A DNA stretch of 50,009 nucleotides from an uncultured Eubacteriales bacterium (GTDB lineage: Bacteria > Bacillota > Clostridia > Christensenellales > Aristaeellaceae): NCBI GenBank assembly GCA_902799465.1, contig CADCAS010000005.1, positions 1 to 50,009 on the forward strand. The letters are read 5' to 3'. Below the pieces are notes generated by a model that saw nothing but the letters and a program-made list of their open reading frames with translations, was not told where the DNA came from and made no database searches. Each line of letters begins with the position of its first letter. Position 1 is the first letter of the stretch. Of the stretch, positions 8,001-20,000 are shown piece by piece. A program made the translations under genes and the position numbers.

Positions 8001-11000
8001 CTCACCTTCGCGTTGACGACATTGATCTCGCCGCCGAGGTTCGAGAGCACCGAGACGCTGGTCTGGGAGTTTTCGCTGCCGGTCTCCGAGAGCCTCAGGT
8101 TGGAGGAAGTACCGTTGCTGGTCGTGTTGTTGAAGACCGAGGAAAGATCCCGGCTTGTGCTGTTGGCGCCACCGACGAACAATGTCTTGCCGTTGGGAAT
8201 GTACACGCCCGCCGCGTCGGCAGCCGTATCGGAGGAGAGGCGGTTATTGGAGATCACCGTATAGTTGCGCAGGGTGAGGTTGCCGCTGGTATACACACCG
8301 CCGCCACTGCCCGACGTGGTATTGCCCTTGACCGTACAGTTGTCGAGGAGCAGCGTGGTGTTAGCGCCTCCGTAATACACGCCGCCACCGTTGCCTCGGT
8401 TCGCGACGTTGCCAATGAACTTGCAGTCATTGACCTCAGCCACCGTCGCGTTGGTGTTGGTGATGGCCAGGCCGCCGCCGCCGTTGCCGCCGCTGGTGTT
8501 GTTCTCGAACGTACAATTCGTGACGTAGGTCGCCAACGCGGCGCTGCGCAGTCCACCACCATAATTGGTATTGCTGTCGATATTTACCGTCTTGCATCCC
8601 GTAAAGTTGCAGTTGGTCGCCCGAACCACGGAGTGCTGGGTGGAATTGCCGCTGTCATAGATGTAGATATTGCAGCCGCCGCCGTTGCGCTGGCTTGCCG
8701 TACACCGTGTAAAATCGCAATTTGTCAGCGTCACATCCAGGGCGTCCAGCTCCAGGCCGCCACCGGCGTGTGCCGAGCAATTCACAAAGCTACAGTTTTC
8801 CACTCTCGAAACAGACTCTGCCTGATAGTAGCACTTCCAACCATGTTTGCCGGTTGTATCATCGATCCTGTGGAATACCGCGCCGCCCTGGTCGACGGCT
8901 GAGCAGTTGGTGAACGTGCATGCTCCGCCTGCGCCCAGATTGAACGTCTTGGTGTTGGTCCAGATCGCGCCGCCGCCCTGTCTGTTTGTCGTAGAATTGG
9001 ATTCACAGTTTGTAAAATTAGTATTATCCACGGTCAGTGAATTATTCACCGACTTATTGTCCCCGCTGAACTCAATATACACTGCGCCGCCGTTGTTCGC
9101 CTTGAAGTTCCTGAAATCCGCATTGTCGATGGTCACTGCGCAGTCCTTCGTCTTGATCGCGCCGCCATCGCCGAAGAGGATGGCGTCCTTGCCGTCAAAA
9201 TTGAGGTTCTGGATGGTCAGCGAGGTATTGATATCCGCATCCAAAGCCGTGATGAAGGAATTGCCGTTGCCTGTGGCGCGGCTGATGGTCGCCCTGGCGT
9301 TTGCATCGTCGGAATACTTATAGCTTCCGGAGACCGCCGTGGACAGCGTGACATTGTAGCCCTTGGGAATCATGGCGACGTCCGTGGCGGGAATCTGATA
9401 GTCCACCAGCATCTCTACCCGGTATTCAGCGCTCTTGTCGGACTGCGTCTTGATGTAGTCCATGGCCTCCGTCAGCGTCGGGAACGGGTGGTCGTCGGTG
9501 ATCTTGCAGATGGGCTTGGCTTCGCCGAACAGGTAGGTCAGCGACGCGCCTGCCGCGTCCGGGATCGTGCCCTGGCGGGTGAAGCCAGGCAATTCACTGT
9601 AGGTCAGATTATTATGTTCGGCCTCCGTGCCCGTGATGGTGCACTTGATCTCGGTCAGGGCGGAGCTTGCCTCATTCGGGAAGCTGCCCTTCAGGGTGCA
9701 CGCCTCGCCAATGGCGCCGGGGAAGAGGAGCATGATGGACCCCTCGGGCGCAAGGGTCAGGTCCTCCGCGTCGATGGGGAGGATGTCCTCCATGGTCCTG
9801 CCGTCCTTGGTGATGACATAGCCGTAGCCGGTGGTCGTGACCGTGTCGTCGCTGCCCACCTGCTTGAAGGCGTTGCGGTCCAGGACCGTCAGCTCGCTCA
9901 CCGTCAGGGTATACGCGGTGTTGTTCTCGATGGTTACGAACACCGGGGTGGTGTAGTAGAGGACAAGGGTGTCGTCCTCCGAGTCGTCTTCGCTGTTGCC
10001 GTCGATGTAGATGACCTCCCCATCCCTGCGCACATAGCCCCATTTGCCGCCGTCCACGTCCCCATACCAGTTGACGTGGGTCAGGAACTGCTCGAACTCT
10101 GTCGCCTTGACGTGGAGCGCGCAGCCATACGCCATGATATCCGTGCCGGACAGCGTATCCTTCACGCTGGCGTACAGCTCGTTGGCGATGGTGGAGACCA
10201 CGTTTTCGCTGGATTCGGGATAATACGTCTCAGGCCCATAGATATTCTTCCCGACCTGCTGCGGCGGGAAGCCGCCCCTGAAGGAGCTGACATACCGCAT
10301 CTCCACCTTGATCGGCATGGACCAGATCAGCGTTTGGGTCGCGGAATCCGCGCGCACCTTCAGGTTGGCGGAGCGGTCGTTGTGGAAGGCCGACACGTTG
10401 TCCGCGCTGGTATATTTGCCGAACTTCGCGCTGGCCGCGCCGCGGTTTTTGAACAGATCGGCGGTCATCGCGCCGGGAACATAGACGCCGATGTAGGCGT
10501 CCTCGCCCAGCCCCGCGGCGTTGATGACTTCATAGGTATCCTGGTCCAGGCAGACGTTGCTGGCCACGGCGTCGTCCCCCGTGCCGAGCGTGTTGTTCCT
10601 GATGACGACGCTGCCGGAGAAGTTCAGGCGCGCATTGTCATCCTTCACGCCCACCGCGCCGCCGTTTGTGGCGGTGTTTTGGGTGATGCTGCCGCCGGAG
10701 AAGCTGGCGGCGCCGGACTCGACGTAAACCGCCGCGCCGTTGGTCGCACTGTTTTCGGTGATGGTGCCGCCGGACACGGTGACGTCGGCGTTTTCGGCCA
10801 AGACCGCCGCGCCGGTGGTGGAACGGTTGCCGGTGATGGTGCCGTCCTTGATGGCGACGGTGCCCGCCGTGGCGTGGATCGCCCCGGCTGTGGCGTTCTT
10901 CAGCACCGCGCCCTTGTCCACGGTCACCGCGCCGTCGCTGGCGATCATTGCGCTGTCAGCCTCCACGGAATTGCCGTCCACGGTGATGTTTGTGAAGGTC

Positions 11001-14000
11001 AGGCTGCCGTGGCTGGTGAACATGGTGTCGCCGGTCTTGCGGGTGATGGTATAGGGCGACTCCGCTTCCACTGCGGAGGTCAGCGTGATTTCGAGGCCTT
11101 CGGGGATGACGACCTCGTCCGAGGCGGGCTTGATGTAGTCCACCAGCATCTCGATGATGGCGGAGTTGGAGTAATAATCCTCAGCACTCACATATGCCAC
11201 CGCGTCTTTGATCGCATAGAAGTAATAATCATCGATCCGGCAGATGGGCGGCCGCCGGTTGGTGACGGTGACGGCGGCCTCAGTCGCCTCAGTGTCGATG
11301 GTGAAGCTCGCCGTGCGGTCGGCAGCGGACAGGCCGTTGACCTTCTCGCCTGCCGTGAACCCGGTGGTGATGTTGTCCAGCTCGCCGGTCTCCGTCAGGG
11401 TGATTTCCACCCCGGCGGGGACATAGACGACATCCGCGTCGGCGGACGCGCTGCCGGTCACATTGACGGTCCGGGTGCTGCTCGCGTCGATCCGGATGCG
11501 CTGGTCATCCTTGTAATCGTAGTAGGGCCTGTCATCCTCAGAGAACTTGACGTCAAAGGTGAACGTCTGGGGCCCGGTGACATAGCCGTCCTCGAGGGTC
11601 TTCGTGATGGTCAGCGGCACGACCTTCATCCACACGATCTCGCCGGTCAGGGTCGGGTATTCGCCGATGCCCGTGTCGTGGGCGACGCCGTACAGGCTGG
11701 GGTCGCGGTCGTTGACGAACCGGGACAGGCAGTCCGTGACATTGGCGTTGTTCTGCGTGGAGTCGCTGTTGTTGCCGTTGTAGAGGCCGAAGGCGTCCAT
11801 ATTGCCGCCGCGGGAGTCGTAGGGCTCCGCGCCATCCGCGCCCGTCACGTAGACGCCGATGGCGGCTTCGGCGGTCAGGCCCGTGGTGTTGATGACCGCG
11901 TTGGTGTCCCGGTCCAGGCAGACGTTGCAGGCAGCCTCCGAAGTGTTCCGGTTGTCCGTCACCTTCGCGCTCCCGGAGAAATGCAGCTTCGCGCCAGTGC
12001 CGCCGACACTCACCGCGCCGTGGTCGCCCACGTTATTGGTGATGCTGCCGCCGGTCATGGTCATGGTCGCGTTGTCGGCCACGTAGACCGCGCTGCCGCT
12101 GCCGGTGGAGCTGGCGTTTTGCAGGGCGGCTCCGCCGTTGACGGTCAGCGAGCCCGACGCCACCTGGACGATGCCGCCGTTGGCGCTCGTGGTATGCTTC
12201 TCCTTGTCGCCATCCAGAGTGATGTCCTCCAGAATGAAGGCGCCGTTGGTGGTGAACATGGAGCCGTCGTTGAAGCCGCGCCCGCGCCGGATGACAGCGG
12301 GGGTACTGCTGCCCGCATAGGGATAGCTTTCATCCGTGGCCGACGCCGTGGTCAGGGTGACGGTGAGATTGCTGTTCTTCGTCACCGCTTCCGTCAGCGT
12401 ATACTCCGGCACCAGCATCTCGACCCGATACGCGGAGGGCTCGTCGCCGTAGCGCAGCACATTATCGTTGATGGCCTTAAACGCCGCCTCCAGCGTGGTG
12501 AACACCGCGTCGGCGTTGGTATCCTTGTCGTGCATCAGATAGCGGCTGTCCGCCGTGACCACCTTGCAGACATAGCGGGTGTTGGTGAAGGTGATGGTGT
12601 CGTCCGCGGTGACCTTTTCGATGGTGAAGGTGTTGGCCGCCGTCGTCGTGTTTTCAGCATTGGTCGACGTGGTGGCATAGTTCGGGTTTGCCGCCTCCGT
12701 GACGGTGAGCTTCGCGCCGTAGTTCACCGTTACGGTCTCGTCCGCGTCGGGGCTGATGGAGAGGGTCTTTTCCTCGCCGTCGTCAATGCTGTAGGTGAAG
12801 TCAAAGGCCCTGCTGGCCGCGGAGGAATCCACCAGCACCTTTTTCAGGGTGATCGTGAAGGTCTTGAGCTTGTTGGTGAAGGTCACCGCTGCGGCGTCCG
12901 CGGACACGGACTCGATGGTGTGGCTCCTGTCCTCGGCGTCGTTGACATACACGTCGTACTTCTCAGAGTTGGCTTCCTGCAAGGTTAGCTTTGCGCCCAC
13001 GGGCACGGTCAGGGCCTTCGTGCCCTTGTGACCCAGTGCAAAGGTCACCTTGCCCTGTTCATCGGTAACGCCGTCGTTCCCCTGCCATGCGTTGAAGCCC
13101 GCGACGGGGTCATCGCCGTCGAGCAGGGTGGCGGTGAAGGTGAAGTTCTCCGCCTCGTTTTCGGCGGGTGCGGGATCGACGACCTTCCTGACCGTCACGG
13201 TGGAGACGCGGCGGGTGTTGGTGATGGCGGCGGTCTTGTCGTTGTCCAGCACGATGGACACGCTGTTGCCGCCGGTCACGCTGATGCTCCTGCCGTCCTT
13301 GTCCCTGGCGGACATAGCGAAGCGCGTCGCGTCCAGATCGGGCTCGGCGATGGTGTAGTTCCCGCGCTTCATGGCGTGCAGGGTCGCGCTTTCGCCATCC
13401 TTGAGGCTCAGCGTCAGCGCATGCCCCTCCGCCGTCACGGTGGAGACGGTTTCTCCCTTGTGGACGGTATACGCCGCGCCGTCCTCGATGTTTTTGGAGG
13501 TCACGGTCACGGTGAAGGACGCGGCCCTTGTGGCGGTGTCGCCGTTGGCCACGGTTTTGCTGACGGTCAGGTCAAAGCCCTTTTTGCGGTAGATGGCGTA
13601 GACCGTGGGCACGTCCCTGAAGGCCGCCCAGGTCTCGCTGTCGAGGCTGTAATAGACCTGGCTGTTCATCAGCTTGAGCTGCAGGGCCTTGTCGGTGGAG
13701 CCGGCCTCCAGCGCGCCGACGCTATCGGCGCTCGCGCCGCCCACGCCGATGCGGTAGTAGTCCAGGGACAGGTACTCCGCGCCGTCCAGGTCCGGCGGCA
13801 GGCGGTAGTCGCCCGCGGCGGACTGGCTGAACACGAAGGGCGCGTCCGTCACCTGGAGGGTCGTGCCCTGGGCGACGGTGACGCCGTTCAGCTGGAAGGC
13901 GCTGCCGTTGCGCGTCAGCGAGTTGAGCTTAGTCAGGGTCCCGTCCGGGGCCTCCTCGGCGTAATAGAGCTTCGGCATCTCGCAGTAGACGTAATACAGC

Positions 14001-17000
14001 CCATACCCATCCAGCGGCCGCTCGGTCTGACCGTCGATGAGGAGCTCATAGTGGTTGTCCTGAATCTGGCCGTAGGACAGGGAGCCGAGGCTGCCCGCCG
14101 CGGTCACCGCGCCGCTCTCGTCCTCGGTGCCGTAGACGATGCCCGCCAGCGTGTAGACAGCGCTGTCGCCGTTGAAGATAAGGGGCAGGGCGGCGGCGTT
14201 CACGGTGACCGTGCCGCCGAGGGGCAGGGACAGCGTATAGTCGTCCGCCGTCGCGGTCCTCAGGGGGGTGTCGCGGTTTTCGATGCCGCCGTTGACCGCC
14301 AGGGCCACGTGCGCCTCCACGGTCAGCGGGGTGTGGGTGTTGGTGAAGGTGACGGTCTGGTCGGTGCTGTTGGCGGAGGTGGTGTAGGTCCAGACATAAT
14401 TGCTGGTCTTCGTGCCGCCTTCGCTCGCGTTGTCCGTCACAAAACCGGTCTTGGGGGTTTGGGTGATGGTGACGGTCTGGTAAGATTCGGTGATCGTGTA
14501 ATTACTATAGAAGTAGTATCCATTATTTGTCGTATACTCTTGCCCTGTAAGAACCTTCGCATGATTGTACAATGCGGTTATTGTTTCCAGATTCCCGTCA
14601 GAAAGATAATACTTTACTGTTGTTGTCTGGTTTTCAGTACTCTCCGGGGATGTTTCAGTATCATCAAGTCTATACTGCCCGTTCCTTCTTGTATAGCGTT
14701 CAGTTTGCGTATACGTTGTTGTGACCTGCTTCACCACAACCGTATACTCAAACGCCTCGCTCATATCCGCCTCGGTGCCGCGGGTCAGCTCCTGAAGGGT
14801 GATGATGGTGGGCTGGGATTTGAAGTACACCACGTAGAGCTGGATGTCATAGCCGCAGGCGGTCCAGGTCGCGCCGCCGTCGGTGGAATACTGGAAGCCC
14901 CTCCAGGTATTCCGCACCCGCAGGCTGGGCCGGGAGGTATCCGTGCTGGCGGGGGAGGTGACGAAGTGGAGGTTTCCTTCGGCAGCGGCGTTTTTATCGC
15001 CGATGGCGAAGGCGTAGAACGGATACTCCGAGGCGTTGGTCGCCCAGACTTTCGGCGAGGTCACATTACCGGTCATGTCGTACTCGCCCGCGGAGGCCGT
15101 CTTCGGCGCGTCGGCGGCCACCGTCACATTGCTCAGCGCGCCATTGGTGTCCATGGACTTGTAGCCGATATTCAGCGTCTTGGGGTCTTCAAAGTACACG
15201 AAATACAGCTCGTCCGCGTCGGGCAGCGGCGCGTCGGGCTTGCCGGCATCCGCGTATTTGACATAGACGCGGCGCTCCCGGACGTTGAAGTACACCCGGG
15301 TGACGGCGTCCTCCTCGCTCAGCGCGGACAGCTCCGAGGTGGCGCGCTTGATGGCCGCGAAAGCGAATGTATGGGTATCGGGTACGGACAGATAAGCGGT
15401 GCTCGCAGCGATATCAGCCACCGCGACGCCTGCGTCGTTGGAGTGAAGCTCGATGGCCGCCTTTATACGCCAGGGATCGTCGCGCTGGACAAGCGTCTCC
15501 GCTGAGGCGTCCACCGCGTGGATCGTCAGCTGGATGGGCGCGTCCCAATAGGCGAACAGGTGCAGCTCCCGGGTCACGGGATCGGAGAAATTGTAGGGGA
15601 TGAACTGGTCCGAATAGCGCTCATCCATCCAGTAGTGGAAGGTGAGGTTCTCCGCGCCGGTGTACTGCGGCACCACAGAGGGCGCGGCGACGGCGTTGTT
15701 GACCAGCACGGTCTGGTAGTACAGATCGCGCGCGTCGTCATGGGTATAGACGCTGCTGTCCCAGGTGCCGCCCCAGCTGGTGTCCGTATGGTTCAGATGA
15801 TACCAGACCTTGACCTTCCACTCGGCGTAGAGGGTCACAGGCTCCTCGGTGTCCACGTAGTAATAGCCGCCGAGGTCGAAGTGGTCGCCGCTGCCGTCCC
15901 TTTCCGTGTTCCAGCCCGCCAGCTCCGCGTTTTCAAAGGCGAAGCCCGTGCCGTCGGAGAGGCGGATGCCGGAGTTGTTCACCAGGTTGCTCACGGTGAG
16001 GGTGTCGGCCTCGGTGTCCGCGACCACCCTGACCGCCGGGGCGGGTACGTCGGTGGGCGCGCCGGGATTGGCGGTCTCCGCGAGGCTGCCGCCGTTGGCG
16101 TCGTAGATGATCTTCGCGGTGCCCACCTGACTGTACACCGCCTCGAGGATCAGATACCTGCGCGTCTCGCCGTTCACGACCTCCGCCCGGGCGTACTTCG
16201 ACTGGAACTCGAAGGACGTGCCGGGGAAGTAGACGGTCCCGTCCCCGCCGCTGACGCGCCAGCCCACGAAGTTATAGCCCTCGGGCGGGTTGGCTGTGCG
16301 GGTGACGACCATGTCGGAGTGGTCCGCGTAGTCGGCGTCGTCCAGGATCCTGAAGACCTCTTCGTTGTTGTCGTTGCCGTCCAGGGTGCCGTCGCCCGCG
16401 TCGTAGCGGATGTAGTAGGTGCCCACCTGCTTCCAGTGCAGGCGCAGGGTCATGTCGTGGTCGATGCGGGTGGCGAAGTTGTAGAGCTGCTCGCCAGTCT
16501 CGTTGCCGTCGGCGTCATAGAGCACCTCGTACCAGTTGGCATAGCGGTATGCGTCCTCCAGCTGGGTGTAGCGGGTGTTCAGATCGACGATGGCGGGGTC
16601 GCTGATGTCCTGGGTATAGTAGGCCCTGCGGTTGGCGATGCCGTCCTCGCGGGAATCCCACGCATCCGACAGCCCGTAAAACGCCCTGTCGCGCACCGCG
16701 TAATACCAGTCGCCGTCCAGGGATTCCACAAAGTCGCGGGTGGTCAGCTTGTATTCGGTGACCTGCTCCGCGGTGCCGTACTGCTTCCAGAACCAGGTGG
16801 AATAGTTGCTGTCGGCAGGATATTCGCCGCCGTTGGGGTCGAGCTGGATCAGATAATAATTGGCGTCCCAACCTGCGAAGATTTGCAGATTCTTGGATGG
16901 CATGTTTTCAAGCAGAGATTTGTTCTGCAATGAAGACGCATCATATTCTTCTTTCGTGAAGAATACCCGTGTAGTACATGCCTTATCAGCATACCAACCG

Positions 17001-20000
17001 CTAAAGCTATATCCACCGCGTTCAGACTCAGGATCATCTGGCACATATTCCTCAATCGTTTCCTTGTACTTGACAGAAATCGGATTTACAAGATTCTGAC
17101 CTGAATAAGAATCCGTAAATGTTATAGCATACGTTTCACGATCATAGTAAAGGTAGTTTACATTCGCTTCTGTCGTTCTGTCCACTGTACGTCCACCAAT
17201 GGGTGCCATATTCTCATTTTGGAACGTAGAGTTGCTATTCAAATAACTGCCATACTCACCAAAGTAAGGCTCGGCGTTTGTTCGTATGCGGATATATCCG
17301 TCTATAGGATGGTATTCTTCATCAAATGTTATAAAATTATAGCTATGGTACACTGGTTCTTTGTAAAGCGCATACAGCTTTCCATTGAATGTCCGTGTAG
17401 TGCGGCCATCAGCTTCTGATTCATCTCCTATTTCAACATAGTAATAGATTCTGTTAGTGGTTCCACGACTTGAACCTATAAAGGTGACGTCCGCATCGGG
17501 CATCGTTTCGATCGTAGATAATACATATCCATAAACAGATGTATCCGTTGCCGTCCATGTATAACCAGTATAGGTAGTCCCATCTGTTCCTACAATCGGG
17601 AAATAAGAGCTAACACTTTCACCGAATAAACCATTAATGGTCTTTACAGTGCTTTCCTGTTTCGTATAATAATAGCCGTTTCCATAATAAGAATACCAGT
17701 AATAATCATTATTATAATAAAACTGCCATCTCCAATTACGATACTCAAGGTTTACATAATTACCTATACTATCAATGTAACCGTATATATCGTTACTGGT
17801 TGTAGACGGACTATAGATTCGTGTATAGGTATAAACCACAAACGTCAAAGTATGCTCATTTCGAGAATAGTATACGTTTAATGCCGTTGAACCATTGCCC
17901 TCTACAATTTTTCCATCGTCACAATGATCAAAACTAAATCCAGCGTATGGATTTGGGTTTTCTGCCGATATAACAACACCTGGATGAAGAGCGGTATAAT
18001 TTGTATTATTTGTCAGATTCTTATATTGATCCGAAACTGTCGCAGTAATGCCCGTACTCACATTTTCTACTACAAAGCTTTCTGCAAAATCATAGTCTGT
18101 CCCATCGAAATTCTGACGCCAGATTATTACCGAATACTTTGTAGGGGCCTCTGTCCAACCGGCATAGATGCTCACGTTTTTATCCAGCTTGAGCTTGCCG
18201 TCGTTCCAGGCGAGGCCATCCACGTCGGAGAGGTCGGTGCTGGGAGTCAGCGCGCCGCTGGCGTCGGAGAGCTGGACGGTGCAGGCCTCGTCGGCGTACC
18301 AGCCGGCGAAGGTATAGCCCTTGCGCTCGGGGATATAGTCGGCGAGGCTTTCGAGGGCTTCGTCGTTGTAGAAGAATTTCGGGGCAAAGTAGGTGGCCCC
18401 CGACCCGGAGGGTCCGGAGATGAAGGTCAGCCAGTCGATGTGGACGAACACGGGATAGAGATCCACATTGCCGGTGATGGTGATGGGACTGGTCACACGG
18501 GGCGTACTCTCGGGAATGAAGGTCTGGTCGCCCAGCTGTTCGGCGGTGAGCTGGGCCCAGCCGCGGAAGGCCATGGCGGGAGCGGTGGATTCGTCGCTGC
18601 TCTGACTGGCGCTGGAATCGTCGTAGGCCACGGTCACGTCGTCGATGGCGATGGTGGTCCGGCCGTTTTGCAGCACGCCGCGCCGGGTCTCGGTGACGGG
18701 CCAGGTGTTGCCGTGATACTGCTCGTGGAAGATGACATAGGCATAGTTGGAGAACACCGCGAAGAGGTGGATCTCCCTGCTTTCGGTGAAGGTCTGGGGG
18801 ATGTCGTTGTCGAAGTCGAAGGGCGTGTCCTTCAGCGCCGTATGACTGGTGGTATTGCCGGAATAGGCCTGCTCCTCAAACCAGCCGGTGAAGGTGGAAT
18901 TGGGCGCGTCCTTAATGGAGGGCAGCTGGGGGGTGACCAGCTTTTCCCCCGCCTTGATGATCTGGGTGAAGGTGGCTTCGCCGCTGTCGGTCCAGATCTT
19001 GTATTCCTCGTATTGGGTCTGGGTGGTGTCGGTGGGCACGAAGAAGCGGTAGGTGTAGTGGTAGACCACCGGGTCCGTGATGGCGTAGACCGAGAAGCTG
19101 TCCGCCTGGAAGGTGACGCTCGCGCCGTCCACGTCGGCGGCGATGCGTTCGGTCTCCTCGCCGAAGTGCAGCACGCTCAGCGCGTCGAAGTCGCGGGTCT
19201 CGTCCAGCAGGCGGATGGTCACGGTGACCTGGTCGTTGGGCTGGTAGTGCGTCCCGTCCGGGCCAAGCAGGGTGATGTCGAAGAAGCGGGCGTAGTCGAG
19301 GGTGTCCGCGTCGAGGGCCTCGATGGCGCGGGCAAGGTAGGCCTCCCGCTCGTCCCCGGACAGCTCCCGCACGTCCAGCGCGGCGTCGGCCGGGATGCCG
19401 GTGGCGGTGTCGTATGCGACGGTGACGGCGTAGGTGTTGCCGTCGGAGGCCTCGAGCTGCTTCTCCAGCACGATCTCGCGCACGGCATAGGCGGCCTCCA
19501 GCGCGTCGGCCAGGAAGGTGACGGCGTCGTCCCCGGCGCTGACGACCTCCACGGCCTCGTCGGTGTCCAGACGGCGCACCTCCACCGCGCTGCCCATGTC
19601 CAGCGCGGCGCGGATGGCCTCGCTGTGGATGCTGACGGTGACGGGGGCGTCGGCGCGGGGCGCGAAGGGCTGGCCCTCCGGGTCGGCGACGGCCAGCGCG
19701 CAGGCCAGCAGGCTGTTTTCGGCGTCGTCCTCGGCGGGGATCAGCGTTACCGCCGCGTCCACGGGCAGAGCGCCCGACAGCACGATCAGCGCGTCGTCCA
19801 GCGCCACCGGGGCGACCTGGTATTCGGACAGGCCCAGCTTCACCAGGGCAAAGCCCTCCCACTGGGCCGGGTCAAAGGTAAAGCTGTCGCCGGGGTTCAG
19901 CTTCTCCAGCACGGGGAACTCGGACAGCGCGCCGTTTTCGATGCCGTACAGGGACAGATATTCGCCCTCGGCCAGCTGGGGCAGGCGGGTCAGCGCAGCC

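Noticed and set aside
9488..12988. Very long open frame (1166 codons) on the plus strand opposite the giant gene, with similar ones at 4529-6907, 13028-15505 and 17924-20686
   Set aside because: They are antisense shadows caused by high GC at third positions of the real gene. The translations are rich in Arg, Gly, His and Val with no domains, and none has a good ribosome site.
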